From the NCBI RefSeq assembly GCF_009937955.1, contig NZ_AP018439.1:2480001-2544000 (forward strand): a stretch of DNA of 64,000 nucleotides, given 5' to 3'. The notes beneath the pieces were generated by a model. The model made no database searches. It saw only the letters and a program-made list of their open reading frames with translations, and was not told where the DNA came from. A program made the translations under genes and the position numbers. Positions 45,363 to 55,400 of this stretch are shown here, piece by piece; within the stretch, counting starts at the first letter, position 1, and the number at the start of each line of letters is the position of its first letter. This DNA comes from Undibacterium sp. KW1. GTDB taxonomy: Bacteria > Pseudomonadota > Gammaproteobacteria > Burkholderiales > Burkholderiaceae_D.

Positions 45363-47543
45363 ATGAATTCAACTCAATATTTACCGCCCCGCAGGCTGCT
45401 CGCCCTGATGATAATCTGCATGTCGCTGTTTGGTTGCGCAGCACAGATGGCCTATCGTGATGGCAAAGATTTGATTGCACAAGATAAGCTCGAAGATGGG
45501 CTTGAGAAATTCAAGCTTGCCATGAACGAGGCACCTGGTCAGCTTGAATATCGCAAAGCCTATCTTAAAACGCGTGAGCAAATCATCTACAAGCTGCAAG
45601 AGCAGGCAGATTTGTCCATAAAATTGGAAAAACTTGCTGCTGCCAGAGAAAATTTTCAAAGAATCCTGAATATCGATCCGGCAAATGAGCAGGCAAGGGC
45701 AGGCTTGTCCAGACTCGAGCAACTTGAGCAGCACACCGCTTTGATGGCTGAAGCGCAAGCTTCGTTCGACAAGAAAGATTACAGCCGCACTCAGGCGCTG
45801 ACTAAAAAAGTATTGGCAGAAAATCCCGCTAATGTCGCAGCCAACAAGCTTGCCAGAATGGTTGCTGAGTCTGTCGCGCAGGTGCCGCAGGAAACCAGGT
45901 TAAATGCCGCCTACCGGAAAACCATTAATATTGAATTCCGTGATGCACCGGTCAAGCAGGTCTTTGAAGTGATTTCCCGTACATCAGGTATCAATTTCTT
46001 ATTTGACCGCGACGTAAAAACTGATCAGCGCACATCCTTATTTCTGAAAAACAGCAGCATAGAATCGGCGATTCATTTTACTTTGCTGACCAATCAGCTG
46101 GAAAAACAGGTCCTGGACGGCAATACGATACTCATTTATCCAAATACTGCTGCCAAACAAAAAGAATATCAGGAGATGGTCGTCAAGAGTTTTTACCTGA
46201 CCAATGCTGAAGCAAAAACCGTGTCGAATTCGCTCAAGACTCTGGTCAAGACGCGCGACATCGTTGTCGATGAAAAACTTAATATGCTTATCCTCAGGGA
46301 TAGCCCGGATGCTATAAAACTGGCAGAAAAAATCATCGCTCTGCAAGACCTGCCAGAACCCGAGGTGATGCTGGAAGTAGAGATACTGGAAATCAAACGC
46401 ACCCGTTTGCTGGACCTGGGCATACAATGGCCAAATAGCCTGAGTCTGGCGCCATTGCCATCCGCTTCTGGCGGTGCCCTGACTTTGCGTGACCTCAAAA
46501 ATAACCTCAATTCATCCACCATAGGTGCGACGGTTGGCCCGGTTTCGGTCAAGGCCAGACGTGAGACAGGTGACGCCAATCTTTTGGCCAACCCACGCAT
46601 ACGTGCAAAAAACCATGAAAAAGCAAAGATATTGATAGGCGAGCGCGTGCCGAATATCACGACCACCGCCACTTCCACTGGTTTTGTTTCAGAAAACATC
46701 AACTACATAGAAGTAGGTTTAAAGCTTGAGGTTGAGCCCACTATCTATTTGGACAATGACGTGGGTATCAAGATCGCTCTAGAAGTCAGCAGCCTGACCA
46801 ATCAATTGAAAACGCAGTCTGGTTCGGTTGCCTACCAGATTGGCACCCGAACAGCCAGTACAGTCCTGCGCCTGAAAAATGGCGAGACGCAAATACTGGC
46901 AGGCCTGATCAATGATGAAGAGCGCAGTTCTGGTAACAAGGTGCCCGGCCTCGGTGAAATGCCTATTGTTGGCCGCCTGTTTGGCAGCCAGCTTGACGAT
47001 AGTCAGAAAACAGAAATCGTCCTGTCGATAACACCACACCTCATACGCAATATCCAGCAGCCAGAAATACGTAATGCCGAATTCCAGTCTGGTACGGACA
47101 CCAGCTTCAGGGTAAGGCCTGACATGTCTGATACTGCGCCAGGATCAAATACAAACACCGGTGCATTATCTAATGATGCAGCCAGGAGCTCAGTCAAAAC
47201 GGACAACAGCCCGGCGAACAATCCGGCGAATGGCCTCGGCAGTAACAATGCCAATAATGCCGGAAGCATCAATGGGGGTATAGGTGGTATAGCCGGAACC
47301 GGTGGCATCACCAATGTCGGTATGCCACAAATGGAATGGCAGGGCCCACGCAGTGTAAAAATTGGCGACGTATTTTCCTTGCAGTTGATCATGCAATCTG
47401 ATCAACCCGTAACCAGTGTGCCGCTTATACTAGGTTTTGATCCTGCAGTTCTGCAAATAGTGAATGTCAATGAAGGCATATTCCTCAAGCAGGGGGGGCA
47501 CCTACCAATTTTAATGCTTCGATTGATCCCAAAGGGCAGGTGA
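45363..47543 (+). CDS. gspD: TPR-secretin (GspD/PilQ-like outer membrane channel) with a frame-disrupted cohesin tail
   Basis: The outer-membrane pore. A lipoprotein signal ends in LFGC (about residue 25), followed by tetratricopeptide-like helices (about 30-170). Next come N0/N1 domains (INIEFRDAPVKQVFEVISRT) and the secretin core (ANPRIRAKNHEKAKILIGER, then GETQILAGLINDEERSS and LPVVGRLFG-like MPIVGRLFGSQLDDSQKTEI). A Gly/Asn-rich linker leads to a cohesin-type domain from about 660 (LGFDPAVLQIVNVNEGIFLK). The frame then leaves the cohesin domain at seven Gs (47492-47498) and stops at 47543. The secretin itself is complete, so the channel should still form. Cohesin-tailed secretins occur in some betaproteobacteria and acidobacteria (from memory). 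Confidence 0.88.
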   Translation: MNSTQYLPPRRLLALMIICMSLFGCAAQMAYRDGKDLIAQDKLEDGLEKFKLAMNEAPGQLEYRKAYLKTREQIIYKLQEQADLSIKLEKLAAARENFQRILNIDPANEQARAGLSRLEQLEQHTALMAEAQASFDKKDYSRTQALTKKVLAENPANVAANKLARMVAESVAQVPQETRLNAAYRKTINIEFRDAPVKQVFEVISRTSGINFLFDRDVKTDQRTSLFLKNSSIESAIHFTLLTNQLEKQVLDGNTILIYPNTAAKQKEYQEMVVKSFYLTNAEAKTVSNSLKTLVKTRDIVVDEKLNMLILRDSPDAIKLAEKIIALQDLPEPEVMLEVEILEIKRTRLLDLGIQWPNSLSLAPLPSASGGALTLRDLKNNLNSSTIGATVGPVSVKARRETGDANLLANPRIRAKNHEKAKILIGERVPNITTTATSTGFVSENINYIEVGLKLEVEPTIYLDNDVGIKIALEVSSLTNQLKTQSGSVAYQIGTRTASTVLRLKNGETQILAGLINDEERSSGNKVPGLGEMPIVGRLFGSQLDDSQKTEIVLSITPHLIRNIQQPEIRNAEFQSGTDTSFRVRPDMSDTAPGSNTNTGALSNDAARSSVKTDNSPANNPANGLGSNNANNAGSINGGIGGIAGTGGITNVGMPQMEWQGPRSVKIGDVFSLQLIMQSDQPVTSVPLILGFDPAVLQIVNVNEGIFLKQGGHLPILMLRLIPKGR

Positions 47544-47731
47544 CTATCAGTAATACACGTAGTTCTGGCGGTGCCAGCAGCCCTGGCAGCTTGATGACCA
47601 TCAACTTCCGGGCCATGGCTGCGGCAGAATCTACACCGCTTAAAGTATTGTCTGTCGCCCCTGTAGGTGCAGCGGGGCGCAATCTGCCCGCACAAGCCTT
47701 GCTGCCATTCAATGTTGAAGTTCAACCCTGA
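47544..47731 (+). pseudogene. Out-of-frame end of the secretin cohesin domain
   Basis: The second frame, from about 47499 to 47731, continues the cohesin domain: NFNASIDPKGQVTISNTRSS, then GSLMTINFRAMAAAESTPLK and LLPFNVEVQP, the typical last strands. Adding one G (or removing two) in the run at 47492-47498 would join it to the main frame, giving a protein of about 788 residues. It has no start or ribosome site of its own. Confidence 0.8.
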
Positions 47732-47773
47732 ACATCAGGTTGATAGATATATGCAAGACAAATATAGAGCGAC

Positions 47774-48253
47774 ATGAAACGCACACCGGAAAATGGCTTC
47801 ACCCTGATAGAATTGCTGATTACCCTGGCAATTCTAGGGGTGCTTGCAAGCATTGCCATGCCCGTTGCGCAGATCGCTGTGCAGCGTAGTAAAGAGAAAG
47901 AGCTAAAACTGGCACTACGCGAAATACGCACTGCTATCGATCAATACAAGCGTCTCAGTGATGAAGGGCGCATCCCCAAAAACTTCAATTCAACCGGTTA
48001 TCCAGCTACCCTTGATATACTGATTGAGGGCGTCGTTGATCAACGCGACCCTGGCCACAGAAAAATATATTTCCTGCGCCGCTTGCCGCGTGACCCCATG
48101 CAAGTAAATGTCAATCTGGAGCCTGCTGCCAGTTGGGGAAGGCGCAGTTATGCAAGCGAGGCAAATGACCCGCAAGAAGGGGATGATGTGTATGACGTTT
48201 ACTCGACCAGTTCCCGGCAAGGCTTGAACGGCATCGCTTACACGCAATGGTGA
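47774..48253 (+). CDS. Pseudopilin (type II secretion GspG/H-like)
   Basis: A 159-residue pseudopilin. The prepilin site is ENG followed by [20 protein letters not shown] with Glu5. The body is [20 protein letters not shown], then [11 protein letters not shown] and an acidic loop with [12 protein letters not shown], and a C-terminal Trp. Its start lies 42 bases after the end of the secretin tail. It probably forms part of the pseudopilus shaft or tip. Confidence 0.88.
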   Translation: MKRTPENGFTLIELLITLAILGVLASIAMPVAQIAVQRSKEKELKLALREIRTAIDQYKRLSDEGRIPKNFNSTGYPATLDILIEGVVDQRDPGHRKIYFLRRLPRDPMQVNVNLEPAASWGRRSYASEANDPQEGDDVYDVYSTSSRQGLNGIAYTQW

Positions 48254-48257
48254 AAAT

Positions 48258-48662
48258 ATGCGACAAGCAATAAATCAATACTCCTCGTATAAGCGAAACG
48301 ATGGTTTTACCCTGATAGAGCTACTGGTGGTGCTCGCCATCGTCGCCTTGCTCAGTACTCTGGCTTTACCCCGCTATTATCAAAGCCTGGATAAAGGTAA
48401 AGAAGCTGTTCTGGTCGAAAACCTGCGCACCACCAGAGAAAGCATAGACAAATTTTATGCTGATACCGGCCGCTACCCAGAAAATCTTGAAGAGCTTGTA
48501 GATCGCAAGTATTTGAAGAGCATGCCCATAGACCCCATCACCGAAAGCACAACAAGCTGGCAAATCATCGCGCCCATAGATGGCGCACAGGGGCAAGTCT
48601 ATAATATACAAAGCGGCGCGCAAGGCCAGCGTGCAGATGGCACGGCTTATCAATCTCTTTGA
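48258..48662 (+). CDS. Pseudopilin (type II secretion GspG-like)
   Basis: A 134-residue pseudopilin with the signal NDG followed by FTLIELLVVLAIVALLSTLA and Glu5, then LPRYYQSLDKGKEAVLVENL, RTTRESIDKFYADTGRYPEN and LEELVDRKYLKSMPIDPITE. It lies 4 bases after the preceding pseudopilin gene. Paralogous to its neighbour and to GspG. Confidence 0.88.
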   Translation: MRQAINQYSSYKRNDGFTLIELLVVLAIVALLSTLALPRYYQSLDKGKEAVLVENLRTTRESIDKFYADTGRYPENLEELVDRKYLKSMPIDPITESTTSWQIIAPIDGAQGQVYNIQSGAQGQRADGTAYQSL

Positions 48663-48666
48663 CTAA

Positions 48667-49167
48667 GTGCGCGTGCCAAAGCATACCAGCCTCAGTATCA
48701 GGCCACGCAAACCAGCCTGCCATCAAAATGGCATGGCTTACCTTGGCCTGCTATTGAGTGTGGCCTTGTTGTCGATCGCAGCGCTAGCCACCTTGCAAGT
48801 TCACAGCCTTATGCAAAGACGTGCTGCAGAAGAAGACTTGCTTTTCATCGGGCAACAATACCAGCAAGCTTTGCTAAGCTATGCCAATGCATCGCCACCC
48901 GGCACACTGCGCGCTCCGGCCTCGCTTAATGACTTGCTGCGCGACCCACGTTACCCCATGCCGCGCCGCCACATACGCCAGTTGTACCTGGACCCCATTA
49001 CTCTGCAGGCAGACTGGGGTTTGATACTGTCGCCAGATGGAAAAGGTATCATAGGCATATATAGCAAGTCTGAGCGCGCACCAATCAAGCTTGCCCAATT
49101 TCCTGCCGCATTGAAGGGTTTTGAGAATAAAAAAAGCTACCAGGAGTGGGTGTTCAAGGGCCTTTAA
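48667..49167 (+). CDS. Atypical pseudopilin lacking Glu5 (GspK-like tip?)
   Basis: A 166-residue protein starting at GTG 48667. The prepilin-like site is QNG followed by MAYLGLLLSVALLSIAALAT; the Glu at +5 is replaced by Gly/Leu. In classical type II systems the minor pseudopilin that caps the pseudopilus, GspK, also lacks Glu5, so a tip role is a reasonable guess. It is shorter than GspK. The body (LLFIGQQYQQALLSYANASP, then LNDLLRDPRYPMPRRHIRQL) is seen in proteins of similar operons. Last gene of the machine. Confidence 0.75.
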   Translation: MRVPKHTSLSIRPRKPACHQNGMAYLGLLLSVALLSIAALATLQVHSLMQRRAAEEDLLFIGQQYQQALLSYANASPPGTLRAPASLNDLLRDPRYPMPRRHIRQLYLDPITLQADWGLILSPDGKGIIGIYSKSERAPIKLAQFPAALKGFENKKSYQEWVFKGL

Positions 49168-49317
49168 ACCTGGCATGAATACCTTGTATGTTACAAATGA
49201 AATTTGTATGGCACTAATACCACTTTCGTAAAGACAGCTTGATTAAATAATTCTTTTAAATCAACATTGTCTTATGGAAATTGATCTATCGGAAACGTTT
49301 TCCTCGCCCTCTTCAGA

Positions 49318-49334
49318 TATCACTATTGGTGATA
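49318..49334. promoter_or_regulatory. Dyad that could be an operator before the exoprotein genes
   Basis: TATCAC (49318-49323), five bases, GTGATA (49329-49334) is a perfect inverted repeat in the 280-base gap between the machine operon and the 2236-residue gene. It is too short to be a terminator stem and lacks a T run. A binding site is possible; no regulator is suggested. Confidence 0.25.
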
Positions 49335-49447
49335 CTAGTTATCAGAAATTTACTGCTTGCCACAAATTGTAACAATCGTTACTATCCGGGTTCAAATTTC
49401 TAACGTCTATCTGCGATCTCTCAAATTAACTACTGAGGTTCGGCTCA

Positions 49448-52400
49448 GTGCGTTTATTTCAGGGGTCTGCTGTGCTTCAAAATGTCGGTACTTTTGTGCG
49501 AAACCTATTGGTTGGTGCTCTTTTTTTGGTCACCTTATTAGTACATGGCGCTTATGCGCAAACCACCGGCCCAGTGGTGAATGGCCTGAAATGGCTTAAT
49601 ACGCAGATACTCTCAGACGGTAAGCTGGGTAATGAGGCTCAGTCCATTGCAACTCCCTTGCAAGCACGAGCAGAAGTAGCTCAGACATTGCAGTTACTGG
49701 CAAGCACTCCGGCTAGTTTGTTAACTTCCATATCATCTGAACCAGATGCCAGTACGGAATACCTGGCACGTAAAATCATAACGCTTGCTACTGCCAAAGC
49801 TGATACCAGTGCGCTGATGGCACAAATGCTTAATCGCATCAATGTTGACGGTGGTTTTGGCGGTGCCCCAGGCTATGCCAGTAATGTACTGGATACGTCC
49901 CTGGCTTTGCTTGCTCTGAAACAGGCAGACCGCACAGATGGTGTCGTTGCGGCTCTCGCTTACTTGCAATCAGTGCAGGGAACAGATGGCTCCTTCCAGC
50001 TAAATGGCAGGATAGACCTTTATAGCAGCATTTATGCACTCGCCGCTTACCGTGCTCACGCCAGTGCAGTGCCGCTTACTGCATCCATACAAGTGTTGAC
50101 GACTTACCTCATGGCACAGCAATCGTCGCCTGGTAGCTGGAACAGCTCAGTTTTCCTTAGCTGTCTTGCTTATGAAAACTTGCATGATTTTATTCCTGCA
50201 GTACCTACGGCTACTGCCGTTCAAACTTATCTGCTGAATGCCCAGTTGCCAGATGGTAGCTGGGGAGGTGATCCCTATCAAACGGCATTGGCACTGCGTG
50301 CCCTGAGTATCAGCCAGTATGTTCCAGCCGATCCAAGCCTGGCAATCATCAAAGGTAAATTGCTTGAGAGTCAGACCGGCTTTGCCGTCGCTGGTGTGCG
50401 TGTCGTGCTTGTCGGTTCAAAAACAGTTGAGCTGACGACCGGTGCCGATGGTAATTTTAGCTTCACCAACCAGACTCCCGGTAACTACTCCCTGAGTTTC
50501 TCGCTGGCGAATTACACCAGCTTGAGTGCTACTACCAAAGTGAATGCAGGCCAGGTCATGGACTTGGGCGTGCTCAAATTATCCAAAATCAGTACTGCAA
50601 CAACAGCGACTATTTATGGCGTGGTGTCTGATGCACTTAGCGGAGCACCTGTGCCTGGGGTACTTGTTTCAGGTGCTACGTTCAGTACCGTGACAGACAT
50701 GAATGGCAGCTACCAGTTTGTCAATGTTTTGGCGGGAGATGTGCCGTTGACCGTCAGCAAACTGGGCTACAAAACGGTCAACAATACTATTCGCGTTGCT
50801 GCGGGTGCTACGGCTGTTTACTCACCTAAGATTTCTGCTTCTGGTAATAGCTCTGATGTGACCAGCACCAGCATTTTTGGTCAGGTAATGGATGCAGGAA
50901 GCAACCAGGTTCTCGCTGGCGTTGATATTACGATAGTGGATGCAGCCGGGCCTCATACATTGAAATCTGATGCCAATGGTAAATTCGTTCAAGGGAATGT
51001 ACTAAAAGACGCGAACGGCATGGTCAGCATGACATTCAAGCTTGGCCAATACCTTGATACCAACACCGTTGCATTCATAGATGGCCAGTCCACTGTCGAT
51101 ATGGGACAGATACGCATGCGTAAGGTCAAGGCAGCAGTTCTGTTGCCCCAAATTTCCATTGCACGTATAGACCGGAAAAACGCAATTACCAATCCACAAT
51201 CACTGGAATTGTCAGGCTTCCTCAATGTTACTTTGCAGAATACGGGTACTGCTGATGTCCCGGCAGGTATCAAATTACTGGCGTTTAACGATACCAATAA
51301 AAATCGCTTATTTGACGGTAATATCGACCTGAAACTGGGCTCAGCCAGCCTGGCGAGTTCAATAGCACCGGGGCAAACAGTCGTGGTCCAGGTTCCGGTG
51401 AGCGGCATCTTGCCATTCAGAGATGCCCCTATTATTGTCTGGGCAGATAGCGAACAAGGCCTGGTACAGATTAGCAAGGACGATAATCTGAAATCCAGTG
51501 CAGACTTTATTGAAATCAAACCTGATTCCACATTATTTCAACCTAAATTGAAATGGCAGTGGGCAGGTGGCACGACCATGCCTGACTATAATCAGGTCGA
51601 AATGGCACCTCTGGTTATGCCTGCCGGTAAGGGCAGCAAGTCGTCTATCATCATTTTTGCATCGTTCCGTCATCCATCTTATCGTGACGGAATACTACGT
51701 ATCGTCAACGGCAAAGACGGCAGTGAAGTAGTCACCGTAACTGACCCGGCTTATCGTATTTCTTCTGTAAGCCATATGGCAGCCGCAGATATTGATGGGT
51801 CTGGAGAAATTACCATCATTGCTCAAAAGGCAGATAACGGGCTGATTGCTTTCAGCAGCACTGGCGCCGTCAAATGGATGGTGCCTGGGACACAATTTGT
51901 CTCTGCATGGCATGGTGGCGGCATCAGTATTGCTGATCTTGATGGTGACGGTAAGGCCGAGATTATTTATGGCAAAACCGTCTTCAATTACGACGGCACT
52001 TTGCGCTGGAATGGCGGCGGTGACTTTATTGGCGATAATTATCAGCGAGGTTATGCTGACGTCGTTGCCCCATACTCTATCGTTGCTGATATCAACCGGA
52101 CTGGCCGCCCAGCGGTTATTGCTGGCGCATCTGCTTATGATGCAGATGGTCGTTTGTTATGGCAAAACAATGCAGTTGGAGACGGTTTTACCGCAGTCGC
52201 CAATTTCACAGGCGATCGTTATCCTCAGATCGTCTCAGTCAACAGCGGCAAAGTGCATTTGCTTGACCATAATGGCGCAATTATCTGGGGCCCTGTTTAC
52301 CTCCCTGGCGGTGGTCATGGTGGTGTGCCTGTCATTGCTGATATGGATGGTGATGGCATTCCTGAAATTGGCATAGCAGGTGCTTTTGCGTATACGGTAT

Positions 52401-55400
52401 TCGGCGCAGATGGCAGTATCAAATGGAATGTTCCGACTTATGATATTTCATCTGCCACAGGTTCCAGCGTGTTTGACTTTGCGGGTGACCACAAAGCCAA
52501 GGTGGTATATGCCGATCAGTTCAATCTGAAAGTATATGACAGCGCCAGTGCCAAGATACTATTCAGTATCCCAAACACATCCGACACCTCTTTTGAAATG
52601 GCTGTTGTTGCCGACGTGGACAACGATGGACATGCTGACTTGATCGTTCCGCAAAGTTCTGGCTCTGCCGTAGGCTTGCGTATTTATCAGGATGTGAATA
52701 ATGCTTGGGTAGGCGTGCGCAGTATATGGAACCAACATAGCTATCACATTACAAATATCAATGATGACGGCACAGTTCCTCGCGTTGAAAAAAATAGCTG
52801 GGAAGTCAATAATAATTATCGCTTGAACGCGAGAGTAGACATTTCAGCGACAGCTGCCCCTGATGTGACTGCATCCTTTATACGGATCAATGATCAGGGT
52901 GGTGTCAAGTCGTCTGGCCTCACCGTCAGGATAGGTAATGCCGGTTTGCTGCCAATAGCTGCGGGTACACCAATCGCGTTTTACAGCGGGCAAGCGGGAG
53001 GCGGCAATTTGCTCGGTACGGCAGTCACCGGCGTTGACCTCAATACCAACGAATATCAGGACGTCACCCTGAATTATTCAGGTTCTATGGCCAGTATCAA
53101 AACCCTCGCTGTTGTCGCAGATGACGACGGCAAGGGCGCTCACACGCTCAGTGATTTTGATATCAGCAATAACACTGTGTCGTTTGGCCTGGATGGTTTG
53201 GCGGGCTCATTTGCTATCGCAGTCAACACAGATGCAAGCAGCTATCCGTCCAATACCAATGTTCAGCTTACTGCTACGGTAAAAAATCTTGGTAGTTTCG
53301 ATAATAATGCCCAGGTACAGTTCATTGTGCAAACTATCGATGGCGTTAACGTAGCCGTACTGCCCAAACAGGTAGTAAAAATAGCCGCAACTGCACAAAG
53401 TCAGGTGCTTGGTGTCTGGAATACCGGTTCCACTATTGCCGGTAAATATCAGGTCCTTGCGCAATTGCTGGATGCAAATGGCGTAGCATTTACCCAGGCA
53501 CAGTCAGCCTTCACCATAGGCAGTGGTAATACTGTCCTGACCGCCAAACTCAGTACCGATAAGACCAGCTATGGGCCGGCAGATACCGTACAGTTAAGTG
53601 ATGTCATCAGCAATGCCACACAAAACCTGCCGGTTGATAACATCCAGGTTGTCACCACTGTGAGCAACCCGGATGGCTCAGTACGTTTCAGTAAAACAGA
53701 AACCCTGGCACAACTGCCTGCAGCAAATAGCAAAAACTATGCTTACAGCCTGACATTGAATGGCGCAGCACCAGGCCAGTATGCCGTCAAGGTAATCGCA
53801 ACTGCTGGTAGTACCACCGTACAATCGGTGGCCAGTTTTGTGGTGACCGCCTCTTCCAGTAATGGCAGTGGTCTGACAGGTACTGTCGCCGTCAACCCGG
53901 CACAGGTTGCAGTGGGTAGTGCATTGGCACTCAACTTCAGTGCCAGCAATCAGGGCAACAGCGCGCTGACAAATCAGGTATTGAGTGTCAACATCATAGA
54001 CCCGGTTGGTCAAAAAGTTGTCGCCCAGTTCCCCTATACCAGTACCATTGCAATAGGCGGCACGTTCAGCGGTAGCACAACCTGGACAGCCGCTGGCAGC
54101 GTGGGTTCGACCTATGTGGCGGCCCTGACTGCTACTTTCGGTGCCAACACCGTGACCCTGGCCCAAGCCAACTTCACCCTGGCTGCACCGCAAATCAAGC
54201 TGAACACCGTCATTGATACTGACAAGAGCAGTTATGCACCGACCGATATCATCAAACTGCATGACCGCCTGACCAATGCCACAAGCAACCAGGCAGCCAA
54301 TAATCTGCAGGTCGTGGTTACAGTCAAAAACCCGGATGGCAGCACGCGTTTCACTAAAACCGAAACCGTGATCAGCCTGGCAGCCAATGCCGCACAAGAC
54401 TACAACTACAGCATTAATCTCAGTGCAGCACCGGCAGGTCAGTACACAACTTCTGTCGTAGTCAGCATCGCAGGCAACACCGTGCTCTCACAAGCCAGTG
54501 GTGTATTCACAGTAGCATCCACCGCCAGCACAGGCAGTGGCCTGAAAGGCAGCATCACTGCCTCTGCACCGCAAGTGTCAGTGGGCAACCTCATCAGTTT
54601 CCCTTTCAATGTCACCAATGAAGGCAATGCCGCTTTGACGGATTTGCCCCTGACCGTCAGCATTACAGACGCAACACAAAAAGTCATCGCCAGCTTCCCT
54701 TACAAAACCACGCTGGCAATGACAGCCAGTTTTGCTGGCAACACTGACTGGACCAGTGCCGGTACAGCAGGTGCGCAATATACTGCCGTGTTAAGCGCAA
54801 AAGTCGGTAGCAATACCCTGATGCTGGGCCAGGTCAGCTTTACGCTTACTTCATCCGTCGTCAGCCTGACCATCAAGCAGGCCGCAACGCCATGGCAAAA
54901 CGTGCTCGTCTACAGCGCCTGCAAACGCGCTGCGGACGAATTGTTGGGCAAATGTGCAGCCACCAAGTTCCCGACAGAAAATGCCGCGACCCTGGCTCAA
55001 TGTGACACTGGCAGGGCAGGCGTACTCGACACTGTCCTCGCTAATCAGGGTATCAGCCACACCATCAGCACCGATGCAACGACTTTCCTGACGCAACTGC
55101 GTAGCGGTAACTACAGCACCTACTGGATCAGTAATGGCGCCAGTGCCTTGCCAGAACCGGCAGCGTCCGAATTGCTGGCAGCGGTCAAACGCGGGCAGGG
55201 CTTCATGCTTGACAGTTTGGTGACGGCAACCAACCCGCAACTCGCCCAATGTTCAGGTGTCACCAATAACGGTGCCTATGCCACAGCCCTGCAACAGCTG
55301 AGCCTGTCTGGCGGCGTGTTCAGTGGTGCTGACCTCGCAGGGCCTGCTACCCAGACCAAACTGGCAACTGCGGGTGGTACTGTCGAAGCAACACTGAAAG

